From NCBI GenBank assembly GCA_037962975.1, contig CM075675.1:42268501-42332500 (forward strand): 64,000 bases of DNA, given 5' to 3'. Below the pieces are notes generated by a model that was not told the origin of the DNA, made no database searches, and was given only the letters and a program-made list of their open reading frames with translations. How positions within the stretch are numbered: the first letter of the stretch is position 1; each line of letters begins with the position of its first letter. Positions 11,701 through 22,287 of this stretch are shown here, in pieces. This DNA comes from Clitoria ternatea. Lineage: Eukaryota; Streptophyta; Magnoliopsida; Fabales; Fabaceae. Both the position numbers and the translations under genes were made by a program.

Positions 11701-14188
11701 CATTTTTCAACGCCTGCGGCAATACAACATGAGACTCAACCCACTAAAATGCACGTTTGCTGTGCCTGGGGGGAGATTTTTGGGTTTCATGTTAACACAA
11801 AGAGGCATAGAAGCTAATCCTGACAAGTGCCGTGTGATACAAGAGTTACAGAGCCCCAGAACATTGAAAGAGGTACAATCCCTTAATGGCAAAATCGCTG
11901 CTCTAGCACGATTCATGCCAAAAATGGCTCATCGCTCTCTCCCCTTGTACAAGATGTTGAAGAAGGATAAAAAATTCAATTGGGGCCCAGAGCAAGAGGC
12001 GGCCTTCCAAAGCTTGAAAAATGTCTTAGCCAGCCCTCCAATCCTGGTAAAACCAAGCCCAGGTGAGCAACTCATTGTTTATTTGTCTATTTCAGATGAA
12101 GCGCTGGCAGTGGCCCTAGTCAAGGAAACAGTTGAAGGCCAACGACCGGTGTACTTCACTGGTAAAACATTGCATGGTGCAGAGTGCCGTTATCAGAAGA
12201 TTGAAAAGGCAGCACTTGCAGTTGTTTGGGCCTCACGACGCCTGAGACCATATTTCCATGCACATCCCATCCTGATTCGCACAGACTTGGCACTCCGTAC
12301 TATATTGTTCAAGCCAGACTTAGCAGGAAGGATGATCAAATGGGCCATAGAACTCTCTGAATTCGACATATCCTACGAACCAAGAACTGCTATCAAGGCA
12401 CAAGTCCTAGCAGATTTCGTAGTTGAATTAACAGGCTCTAGCCCAGATGCAGATTATTCACACTGGACAATATATGTCGATGGGTCTTCGAACAGCAAAG
12501 GATGTGGGGCAGGAATCGTTATAGAAAGTGATGACGGGGTACATCTTGAAATTTCAATGCACTTTACCTTCACTACGTCTAACAATCAGGCGGAGTATGA
12601 AGCCTGCTTAGTCGGACTCAGAGCAGCATAAGATATTGGGGCCAAAACTGTTACTCTATGCAGTGATTCTCAACTAGTCATCTCACAAATTCTTGGTGAG
12701 TATCAGGCTAAAGAACCTCTGCTGCAACAATATCTGGACTGCGTCAATGAGTTAAAACAGCGTTTCGATGAAGTAACTTTCAAACATGTACCTCGCGAAG
12801 AAAATACACGTGCTGATATCCTGTCCAGGTTAGCCAGCACAAAGAAGGCGGGATGCACAACTACGGTTGTACAGAGTACTTTGGCGGAGCCAAGTATTTC
12901 CCTTCCCTCCTCAATACATATGATTAAAAGCCGCCCCGTTGATGACAACTCCTGGATAGCTCCAATAGTTCGTTACCTGGTTAATGGACAATTACCCACG
13001 GATGATCTTGAGCGAAAGAAACTAAAGAAAGAGGCACCCTATTACACACTCCTGGATGGACAGCTATACCGCCGAGGAATTTCTGTTCCTTATTTAATTT
13101 GTATAAATGAAAATGAGGTGCAAGCTGTTTTGGAAGAAGTCCATGAAGGGCAATGTGGATATCATCCAGGGGCACGGAGTCTAATGAGAAAAATACTCAG
13201 GGCGGGGTATTGGTGGCCCATTCTAAAGCATGACTCCGCCTCATATGTTCAAAAATGCGATCAATGTCAACGATTCGCAAATCTTCACCATACTCCGGCC
13301 GAGGAAATGTCATCATCAATAACGCCCTGGCCTTTTTATCAATGGGGCATGGATATTCTAGGTCCATTCCCAACTGCGCCCGGCGGTATCAAATACTTGA
13401 TAGTTGGTGTTGACTATTTCACCAAATGGATTGAGGCAGAGGCAGTGGTGCACATAACGTCAGCCAGGACCCGAGGATTTGTTTATAAGAATATCATTGC
13501 GCGTTTCGGAGTCCCTGGACGCATAGTCACTGATAATGGCACCCAGTTCACAGATCGCAAGTTCACTAAACTCCTAGAAAATCTCAGCATTACACAGATT
13601 TTCTCTTCTGTGGAACACCCTCAAACCAATGGACAAGCAGAGGTCGCCAACAGAGAAATCTTGAAGGGCCTCAAGAAACGCCTCGGTGAGGCGAAGGGAG
13701 ATTGGGCAAATCAATTGTGCCATGTTTTGTGGGCATATAGAACTACCCCACACTCTACCACGAATGAATCTCCGTATCGGCTGACATATGGAGTCGAGGC
13801 TGTCATTCCCATCGAATTGACAGCCCCTTCAGCTCGAGTCCTCCATTTCAACGAGGAAGCCAATCAACAGAACCTCGCACACGAATTGGAGGTTTTGGCA
13901 GAGTTGAGAGAGAAAGCCTTTGTGAGAGACCAAGCTGTCAAAGCAAAGGCCGCCAAACGGTATAATGCACGTATTTTTGAATGCCGTTTCAAAGAGGGAG
14001 ATTTGGTCTTGAGAAGGGCCAACATTGGCAACAAATTTGTGCACCAAGGCAAATTGGCACCAACTTGGGAAGGTCCATACCGAGTCATCGAGGTTTTGGG
14101 CAAGGGTACATACCGCCTGGAAAACTTGGATGGCACTCCGGTCAGAAATAAATGGAACATTTTAAATTTACGCATATATTACAGTTAG
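8741..14188 (+). pseudogene. gag-pol: Tat-1 gag-pol polyprotein with four nonsense codons
   Basis: One frame runs from the ATG at 8741 to TAG at 14186-14188 (about 1815 codons, against 1823 residues in intact Tat-2) but is cut by TAG 9173, TAG 9527, TAA 10175 and TAA 12629; there is no frameshift. Order: gag core (about 9170-9660), a knuckle-like C-H-H-C segment (KYCEFHESVGHTTEEC, about 9932-9980), aspartic protease with DQGSSCD (about 10470), reverse transcriptase with YIDD near 11640, Ty3-type RNase H, a second RNase H (WTIYVDGSS, about 12465), then integrase with an HHCC finger and D,D,E residues in DILGPF, TDNGTQF and EVANREI. It would copy and integrate the element. All four lesions are simple nonsense changes, so this copy could only move with proteins supplied by relatives. 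Confidence 0.95.
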
Positions 14189-14506
14189 TTGGGTAATACG
14201 GTATGATCTTTTCTTCCTAACTCAAGGATCTTCCTATGTATGCTTTCCTTGAAAGGGTTTCGAAAAGATATATCCCAACTCAATCCTTTATGTAGTTCCA
14301 TTCTCAATGAAATGCCTTCCTGCATTTAATCTTCACTCTAACTTTGAATTGATTATCCATGGCAGAATTTATTCCCATGCAGATAAAACAACGACTCTAA
14401 AACTGAAGCACAAATGCATAACTCTTTATTCCATAAAGATCAACCAACATGCAACGCCGCTTCACATACGGAGTCAACAAAAACTCCTTGGGGAATTGGT
14501 GTCTCA

Positions 14507-15058
14507 GCTATATGCTGCACCATACTGACCCTAAGGTACAGAAAACTCCTTGGGGGGAAAGGATTGGTGTCCCAGCTATATGCTGCACCATACCGACCCT
14601 AAGGTACAGAAAACTCCTTGGGGGGAAAGGATTGGTGTCTCAGCTATATGCTGCACCATACCGACCCTAAGGTACAGAAAACTCCTTGGGGGGAAAGGAT
14701 TGGTGTCTCAGCTATATGCTGCACCATACCGACCCTAAGGTCCTACAGGCCGCCTATGGGAGGAACTAGTGTCACAGCTATATGCTGCACTAATTCGCCC
14801 CCAAGGTCCTGCAGGCTTCTTGTGGATGAGCTGGTGTCACAGCTATATGCTGTACCACGCTAACCCCAAAATCCAACCAATTTCTTGCAGGATGAATTGG
14901 TGTCACAGCTATATGCTGCACCATACCGTCTCAAAGGTTCAACCAATTTCTTGCAGGATGAATTAGTGTCACAGCTATATGCTGCACCATACCGCCTCAG
15001 AGGTTCAACCAATTTCTTGTAGGATAAATTGGTGTCACAGCTATATGCTACACCATAG
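14507..15058 (+). repeat. Tandem array of nine 65-68 bp hairpin units (Tat-1)
   Basis: The core AGCTATATGCTGCACC recurs with starts near 14507, 14575, 14643, 14711, 14777, 14842, 14908, 14974 and 15040. In each unit GGTG and CACC flank CAGC-TATAT-GCTG, which can fold into a hairpin. The array lies between the gag-pol stop and the antisense gene. The overlapping small frames across it are by-products of the repeats. Confidence 0.9.
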
Positions 15059-15185
15059 CAACCCTGAACATTCCATCCAGAACTTGACTCCGCCTAACTT
15101 CCAATGTTTTACGGAGTACATAATCAACAAACCCAAGTACTATCAACAAGTTCAAGTAAGTTCAACACTTGTAAAATTGTGCTTC

Positions 15186-15960
15186 ATTGAAATTCCTAAG
15201 AGGCTACTCCGCCTTCTTACGGAATCCAACTCCATTGAAATTCCTAAGAGGCTACTCCGCCTTCTTACGGAATCCAACTCCATTGAAATTCCTAAGAGGC
15301 TACTCCGCCCTCTTACGGAATCCAACTCCATTGAAATTCCTAAGAGGCTACTCCGCCTTCTTACGGAATCCAATCCCATTGAAATTCCTAAGAGGCTACT
15401 TCGCCTTCTTACGGAATCCAACTCCTTTTAAATTCCTAAGAGGCTATTCCGCCTTCTTACGGAATCCAACTCCATTGAAATTCCTAAGAGGCTACTCCGC
15501 CTTCTTACGGAATCCAACTCCATTAAAATTCCTAAGAGACTACTCCGCCTTCTTACGGAATCCAACTCCATTGAAATTCCTAAGAGGCTACTCTGCCTTC
15601 TTACGGAATCCAACTCCATTGAAATTCTTAAGAGGCTACTCCGCCTTCTTACGGAATCCAACTCCATTGAAATTCCTAAGAGGCTACTCCGCCTTCTTAC
15701 GGAATCCAACTCCATTGAAATTCCTAAGAGGCTACTCCGCCTTCTTACGGAATCCAACTCCATTGAAATTCCTAAGAGGCCACTCCGCCCTCTTACGGAA
15801 TCCAATCTCATGGAAATTCCCAAGAGGTCATTCCGCCTCATGGCAGAACTCTGTTTCATTGAGACTCTCAAGAGGCTACTACGCCTCACTGTTGAATTTA
15901 CTTCAGTTAAATTCCTAAGAGGCTACCTCGCCTCCCTACTGAAGTTTACTTTGCCAAAAT
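15186..15960 (+). repeat. 48 bp tandem array, about 16 units (Tat-1)
   Basis: The unit begins ATTGAAATTCCTAAGAGGCT and continues with CTCCGCCTTCTTACGGAATC. Starts fall every 48 bp (15186, 15234, 15282 and on), and the last units are diverged. TAAGA-GGC can pair with GCC-TCTTA inside each unit. As 48 is a multiple of three, both strands show long repetitive frames; their 16-residue periodic translation looks like a by-product. Confidence 0.9.
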
Positions 15961-16125
15961 TTTTTTTTTTAAAAAAAAGGGGCTATTCCGCCTCGTTATA
16001 CTTAGTCATATTTCATTAAGTCCTCAAATGATTACTTTGTCTTCTTAGCATCGATTTGCAAGGCATAAAATCGACGGACTCAAACATTGCTAATATGGAC
16101 AAGTATACATTTACAGAAAATTTAC

Positions 16126-16131
16126 TTTATT
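16126..16131 (-). terminator. Poly(A) signal of the Tat-1 antisense gene
   Basis: AATAAA on the minus strand, about 100 bp beyond the antisense stop codon at 16230. The Tat-2 antisense copies have AATAAA (29999-30004) or the variant AATGAA (34180-34195 region) at the matching distance. Confidence 0.5.
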
Positions 16132-16229
16132 CAATATTGCCAACATTGATAAAATCCAGAGCCTATCCTGGAACAAGGCGATGTCATACATTGAAACAAA
16201 AACAAAACTTGCAAATTTACAGCTAGTTT

Positions 16230-18892
16230 TCAAGGGTCGGATGGTACCCCTTCTTGCTGGGTGGAGGTGAGCTGACCTTCTCCTGACCTGGTTAAACTTT
16301 GGGAAGGAGGCAAGTCCGCCAGGACATATTCATCATTAGGCGCAGGCATGTGACCCCCTTGAACAGGCACCATCAATTCTCCATTGATAAATTCGTAGTA
16401 GGGATGAATGCCTGTGGTGGAGAAAGCAACACCTGGATTGCGATAACGGAGTTGGCGAACAGCCATGCTGAAAGCATCATCAATCGCCGCCTCAGCTGCA
16501 TCCAAGGCAGATTGTAACTCCTTGTCGAGCCTCTTATTGGTGGCATCTGAGACAGTCTTTTCAGCTTGCAGCTCTTAAACCTGCACTTCAAGGTTACCAT
16601 ATGCAGTTGCTGCTTCGTCCAACTCCGCCGCCCAGGCGTCTTCAGCCATGGTTTTATTTATTTCTATGGAAACCAACCTCTGCTGAAGTGTGCTCACGTC
16701 CCCGCCCAAAGTTTGGTTCTGCTGATTCAAATCTGAAACTTGCTGTTTCAGCAGAACATTATCAGCCTCCACCTGGGAAAGTCCACTCACCTCCTCGCCC
16801 AATTTTTTATTCTGTTCTTCTAGCAAGACTTTCTCAGCCTTCACCTTAGCCAGCTCCTCCATCAACCTTTTGATGTCGGAGTCGGCGGTGTCGAGATGTT
16901 TGTCCTTGGCCTTGATCACCTCAGACAGCTGCTCATTGTCATGTTCCAAGCTACGAATCTTTTCAACAGACTCGTGATAAGACGCTTGAAACATGTTGGC
17001 CTCGGCAGCAACGTTAGCTATACGGGCTACAGAGGCCAAGAAACCATCTATTTCTGCAAGGTGCCACCTCGCAGCCATCGCGGCATCCGGAATCTCCTCG
17101 AAGTCAATGTTGGGGCGGAGGATGAATTCTGGATCACGCCTCTCCGACTGGCGGGATCCCATATTTGCAAAGTACAAAAAGGGATTCAGACGGGACCCCG
17201 CCAGAGGCAAAGAAACAGATCGCCTGGATGACTCCCCTGGAACATCAATGAGTAAAACCGGTGTCCTTTGAGTAGTCAGATCCAAGGCGGAATCCTCAGC
17301 TGGGCGGACTGGGGAAGATTGAGCTCCCTCTACTTCTTCCTCCACGACGTGGATCGGGGAAGCTTGAATTCCCTCCTCCTCATCCCCCACAACATTTTCC
17401 TCGAGAGCGCCTTCAATACCGCCCATATCAGCAGAAGTACCCACAACAGGTACTTCCGGAGTCTCCTCCAAGTCAATGGCAGCATCAATTGATGCTCCTT
17501 CCTCAACCCTCTTCTTGCTCCTGGTCCTCCTTCTTTGCAAGGGCTGGAGGTCTATTTCCTCTTCTTCCTCCTCAGCAGCTTCTGGTTCTTGGCATTTCTT
17601 AGAACGCCTCTCAACCGCAGCTATTGAGGACCCTGCACCACCTTCAAAATTCACTATATTGGTGGATGCGGGCAAAGGAAGAGTTTTTGTTAGAGCGGCA
17701 GCCAGATTCCTCCTGGGCTGCACATTGTTCTCCGCATTAATTTCCCTGCGGCTCATTCGGATCTGCTTGATGCGCTCCATCCCAGGGAATTCAGCAATTT
17801 CTCCTGCGGAATAACAATATGAGAATATGGTTAGAAGATGCAAGATAGTGGTAATACTTAATCAACGTTGCAATTGTTAGTAACATTACTCAAGTATCCC
17901 TGAGCATCCCGCCCAAGCAGCCTCCGATAAAAAATCAGTTTGTGGACGGAGTTATACTCCTTCAACGTATGGAGTACTTCCACAGATGCGGCTGATAAAG
18001 CACTCTCCTCAACTTCATATGCCCGCTTAGTCAGGAGGAAGTGCTCATGTGTCCACGCAACTGGGAATCGATCAATTCCCTCCTTATTCCGCCAGAAGAC
18101 GGACTCGCCCTTCTTAACAGAAACCTTTATAAAACTTTTTCTGAAGTGGAGTCCGCCTTCCTTGGCGGAGTCCGCAAACGCCTTGAAGTTTAAAATCTTC
18201 GGCTCCGCCCGAAGAGTAACAAGACCCATGCCGCCTGTTTTTACATTTACCCTCCTCATGATGCGGCAGAAAGAAAAAAACAATGCCACAGTAGGCGTAA
18301 ACTCTAGATGCTCCGCCATCACTTCAAAGCTACGAACTATCCCCCAACCATTTGGGTGCAGCTGAGAAGGAGCGCAGTCCAGGAACCTCAGTACGCCCAT
18401 CTGGAATCTGTTCAATGGGAAACGCACCCCCAGCTGGGTAAACAGAATATCGTACATATATATTGTACGATTATTCTGAGGGCGATGGCAAATCCTTTCG
18501 AACGTCTTAGGAGAGCGAACAATGAACCTATCTTCATACCGTTCATCTTTCCAGATAGGCACAGACAACTCCACCACACCGCCACTAGTTGTTGCATGGC
18601 GAGAGGAAGTACCCTTAACATCCTCCTCAACCCAACAGTAGGGGTCAATCCCAAGCGTCTTCTCCCAGTCCAGTCCATGCAACACAACATTTTGACACTC
18701 TACCATTGTCAGCACTTGTGTATGGGAAACACCTCCTGACACAAACGAATGTACAACATTACTAAAGTACTCCACGCTGCTGTAAAACGTTGAGTCCCTC
18801 CCAGTATAAAAAGCCTCATCTTCACTCTCAATGTCAGAAAACATGGGACGAACAGAAACCCTAGAACGAGACTCTGACCTCTTTCCTCTCAT
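16230..18892 (-). pseudogene. Antisense two-exon gene of Tat-1 (one nonsense codon)
   Basis: Model on the minus strand: exon 1 18892-17890, intron 17889-17804 (86 bp, GTAATG...CCGCAG, phase 1), exon 2 17803-16230; together 2577 nt, divisible by three. Exon 1 carries a block with RICHRPQNNRTIYMYD, FPLNRFQMGVLRFLDCAPSQ and WTHEHFLL that resembles the plant 'putative gypsy-type transposon' family (PF04195-like, from memory). Exon 2 has an acidic, Lys/Arg-rich part, a long coiled coil (about 16600-17100) and a conserved C-terminus (AVRQLRYRNP, PYYEF). TAA at 16575-16577 breaks exon 2. The start at 18892 (MRGKRSES) is the first ATG after a possible 5'UTR intron (18976-18897). The function is unknown; it is not a structural or replication protein of Ty3 elements. 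The gene runs convergent to gag-pol. Confidence 0.75.
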
Positions 18893-19101
18893 CTTCCTTT
18901 TTACGACCACACAAAAAGGAAAAATAAAACCAACCCAATGAAAATGAAGAAGCAAAGAAGAGGAAGAAGCAAGTACCTTGAGCTTCTGAAGGTATGGAAG
19001 AACTCCAACACTAATAAACTCGCAAGAGAGTAGCAAAAACAGTTTCAGCAAACAAATACGAAGTGAGAGATGAAGCAAAACATTTCCCTCCTGAGAGTTT
19101 A

Positions 19102-19113
19102 CCTATTTATAGG
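19102..19113 (-). promoter_or_regulatory. TATA box of the Tat-1 antisense gene
   Basis: CCTATAAATAGG on the minus strand, about 210 bp upstream of the antisense ATG. The second antisense gene of Tat-2 has CCTATAAAAGG at the matching place (37001-36991). Tat-1 and Tat-2 otherwise differ much here, so the match supports a real promoter. Confidence 0.65.
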
Positions 19114-19166
19114 CATGGCTTGGGGGGAAATAAGCGAATTCTCAAAAATCTCAAAGATGTGTTGGC

Positions 19167-19320
19167 AGCCGTTAGATAAATCTCATCAACGGTTCTAAAA
19201 TTCAAACATGCGTTTACAACCGTTGGATTAGTCTCACTGACGGTTCCTTTTTTGCTGAAACCAATAGATATATCTAAGGGCAGATATTTCATGGGCCACG
19301 TTTTCAAAATCCAAGGCCCA
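19167..19320 (-). promoter_or_regulatory. Upstream promoter elements of the Tat-1 antisense gene
   Basis: On the minus strand TCTAACGGCT (19176-19167) and TCCAACGGTT (19227-19218) fit the mitosis-specific activator consensus YCYAACGGYY bound by three-repeat MYB factors. Further upstream lie TGGGCC at 19292-19297 and 19320-19315, of the TGGGCY site II type linked to TCP factors and proliferating cells. Motif matches alone do not prove regulation. Confidence 0.4.
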
Positions 19321-19612
19321 CGGTAATAACCTCGAAAACGTTTCTCAATTGCCATCACGCGCATTTATGTCCCATCATTGGAATGGCAATCGTTACGAGG
19401 GCATACGTGGCAATGGGAGACTGAAGAATAAAAAACATGGTTTCGAGGCGCATTAATGACAGGCGTGGCAAGTAATGACAAGCCAATAAATGCATGAAAA
19501 CACTTGCCCATAAATACTGAACTAGCAAATGCTGCCTAAACCCATGCCTACAAAAGCTAAACTTAAGTGTTATAGCTCATTAAAGTGACTCCGCCAGTCA
19601 CTATAACAAGCT

Positions 19613-19622
19613 AGGGGGCATA
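19613..19622 (+). other. Polypurine tract of Tat-1
   Basis: AGGGGGCATA sits directly before the 3' LTR in the context AAGCTAGGGGGCATA, where plus-strand DNA synthesis is primed. Tat-2 has AGCTAGGGGACATA at the same place. Confidence 0.75.
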
Positions 19623-20557
19623 TGATCCGGTCCTAACACCGGCCCCCAAGAGCATGGCTTTAGTGCCTTGCCAGATCAGCATTTTGAACAAGAGAAGTAC
19701 GCCTCAAATACATTATAATCACTTCTAATACGGAGTACATACCGCCAATACAAGTAACTCCGCCAAGGAGCATAACTCCGCCTAGGCATGTTACCCTGCC
19801 AAGGGTCATAACTCCACCAAGGCATGACACTCCGCCTAGGCATGTTACCCTGCCAAGGGTCATAACTCCGCCTAGGCATGTAACGCCGCCAGAATGCATA
19901 TTACTCCGCCAAGCCATAGGCTCAATACTGGCGGAATATTAAACTTCCCATACTGCGTAGCGAACCCATACTCACAACCTCGGCACGAGGTTGACTCTGT
20001 CTTGAGAGGTTAATAATGGGAATCACGCTGTCACGTATAAAGGGGAATAACAATAAAATAATAAAGCATTCACGCTTCCCAAGTAAGTGGAAATACCTAC
20101 TACAATAACGGTGCTCGTGAACGACACAGGGACCCACTGTCTTTCTTGCTTTATGCCAGAAAACAAGGAACGGGCCCTACCAATAATGGAGCACCAGTGA
20201 CAGGTATATAAACCTCAGCAAAAAGGTATACGGGGGATCTCCCCCCATTTCTAAACCTTACACTCTCTTACTTGTATAATTCTCTCTGACTGTCTTTCTA
20301 AGTCTCTAAGTATTCTGAAATACTGACTTGAGCGTCGGAGAACGATTGCAGGTACCATCCCCAATCGGGTCAAGACAAAGAAGACCCCGTCAGGCGGACT
20401 GTGACACCGCCACAGAGCACATTACACCCCGCCTCAACATACAAAGACTCTCCGTATTTGTATTTATACACACATTGATTTGTATCAAAAACACATTTAT
20501 ATATATTTTGAGTTGTTCTACGGGTATATCTCTACACCCCCTGTAAAGAACGGTTCA
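19623..20557 (+). repeat. 3' LTR of Tat-1
   Basis: 935 bp, same length as the 5' LTR, with about nine transition differences and no indel by eye. Confidence 0.95.
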
Positions 20558-20678
20558 ACTTTCAATATTCAAAGGAAATCAGATGTATATACGTCCTTGT
20601 ATACGCGAGATAAAGAGTGATAAATATATATATCTTTTTAAATTTTTTTATATCTCGTGTATATAAGGGGATGTTACA

Positions 20679-22287
20679 GATAGCCTGATTTTTGCTTGAG
20701 CAAGAAATTTCTCGCTTGAGTGAATATTCACCAGAATCTCCCCTGTGAGTCTCGCTCAAGCAAAAATACCTTTGCTTGAGCAAAAATACTAGTATTTTAG
20801 CCTCTAAACCAACTTCTTTGTATCATGTCTTAGTCATTTAGCATCCAAATGCCACCAAATTTTAACCCAAGCTATTTCTCACTAATTATGACCCGTGGCC
20901 TCTAGCCATACCTTAAAATTTCCAAAAATGAATAAGTTATGCATGAAAATACAATTTGGCCAACTTAAGCCTTTACCAAGCAACTTGACCTACCAAATCC
21001 TATTGGAATTGGACTATTCCAATTCTCACAAACTCTAAACGTCGAATATAAGCTATTAAGCCTATCCGAAGGTTCCAGAACCTCACAAATCCAATCTTGA
21101 CCTGTTTAATTCCTAATCATGCATAATTCAGAATATCCTGACATGCAATTAAGTAGTGCCAATAATGTTTAACCATTCTTACATCATTAAGTCATCACAT
21201 GTTCATCCATCATAATATTACAGGCTCAATGCCATAATACAAGACCTGCCCATATGCAATTCAATTACATTTCATAATCAAATACAAATCCTAGGCATGA
21301 ATAATAATTCATTCACATCATCAATCTCATAATAGCATATTGACATATATCATTGTCAAAACTCATAAGTCATCATCAAGATCAAGTCTATATCACCTAT
21401 CCATTATACAAAGTATACAAGTATCAAAAGGATCCGACCGAGGTTTACTACATCAAAATTGTACAATTAACTATATACGCACATACACATCCACTAGTGG
21501 TTCCCATGACCACAATGACTTCCATATGGCAAATCACCATTCATCTTCTCGGTCTAGTTCCATTGAAAAATCAACAACACTTAGGGGTGGGCGTATATAT
21601 GTTAAATTACAGTATTGAACTGAATTTCACCGACACACACGATAATACCTATCCAGTTCTACATCACATCAATATATAATCCTCACAATCATTATCATTA
21701 ATATTGCCATTTAACATATTGCATAACATAATGCATCAATTATGACATCATACATCATAGGCTACCCAACAACATCTCAATCTCAATATTTATAAGCAAA
21801 TGCATATGCATGCAGATCTGACTTTATCAATGAGATTTATATTACAGTGTATAAATTTTCTCAACATATAGTTAATCCTTTTTACTGGTACTGAACTACT
21901 TGCCCATAATGTAATACCGGCCACTTTTAGTGACAATGACAACTCAAATAGGTGTTGTGGGCCAGCCTTGAACTCAATCCAAGGTGGCTGTGGAATCCCA
22001 AAGGAAATCATACAAGGTCTTTGCCTATCCAAAGGCCGCCCTACCATCTAGGCTGACATCACAGGCCCCCTATAGTCTTGTGTGCTTCTTTTGATGCAAT
22101 GTTATATAACACAACAATTCGCAATCATCATGAATCACCTGATTACCATCACCAATGGCCACCACTTGGTTACCATCACTAAGGGTTCTCATTCAATTAT
22201 CAACAATGTATAACATGCCACAATTAGTTCCATTTTAACCATTCACATATTTCAATTCACATAATCAATCACTACCATTATTACAAC
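20679..22287. repeat. Older LTR-like repeat DNA (left part), target of Tat-2
   Basis: No gene seen. The stretch begins with palindromic GCTTGAGC/GCTCAAGC motifs (20690-20790) that continue those at 4083-4117, so both belong to the DNA hit by solo LTR A. It resumes after Tat-2 at 38267 and ends GGATGTTACA at 39374, which on the minus strand reads TGTAACATCC, a typical LTR start. The other end of this putative minus-strand LTR is not resolved. Confidence 0.45.

Larger units (their letters stand above)
7741..20557 (+). mobile_element. Complete Ty3/gypsy Tat-lineage retrotransposon Tat-1
   Basis: Both LTRs are 935 bp (7741-8675 and 19623-20557) with TG...CA ends, flanked by the exact 5 bp duplication ACTTT (7736-7740 and 20558-20562). 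The order inside is PBS, gag-pol (four in-frame stops), two hairpin tandem arrays, an antisense two-exon gene with its own promoter, then the polypurine tract. By eye I count about nine LTR differences, all transitions (~1%), so the insertion is young but decaying. The chromodomain is absent and a second RNase H follows the first, as in the Tat/Ogre/Retand lineage. It sits inside solo LTR A; copy B at 46905-46945 shows the uninterrupted target. Confidence 0.95.
4118..20678 (+). mobile_element. Solo LTR copy A (TGTAACAYCC family), split by Tat-1
   Basis: The unit starts TGTAACATCCCATTTTCAAC at 4118 and ends GGGGATGTTACA at 20678, a perfect short terminal inverted repeat of TG...CA type. Without Tat-1 it is about 3.74 kb, close to copy B. 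Flanks are GAGAG (4113-4117) and GATAG (20679-20683), a 5 bp target duplication with one mismatch. It has no coding region. Inner parts shared by copies B, C and D are a TATA box (TATAAATA at 5053-5060), a splice-donor-like AAG/GTAAGA at 5190-5198, a TACTATT array, and a conserved hairpin at 6933-6989. Calling it a solo LTR rests on the 5 bp duplication (exact in copy B) and the TG/CA ends. Confidence 0.8.

Noticed and set aside
14307..14966. Overlapping small frames after gag-pol of Tat-1
   Set aside because: By-products of the 65-68 bp tandem repeat.
14507..15960. CRISPR-like array of regular repeats
   Set aside because: Units are contiguous with no unique spacers, in a plant retrotransposon.
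15152..16019. Long frames with a 16-residue period on both strands
   Set aside because: The 48 bp unit is a multiple of three, so frames stay open by chance; the unit looks like a hairpin repeat, not a protein.
16993..18739. Plus-strand frames over the Tat-1 antisense gene
   Set aside because: Shadows of the minus-strand exons, which alone show conserved domains and splice sites.
18897..18976. Treating the ~28 residues encoded just upstream of 18892 as part of the Tat-1 antisense protein
   Set aside because: The stretch has donor- and acceptor-like ends and no counterpart in the Tat-2 copies, so a 5'UTR intron is preferred, though not proven.
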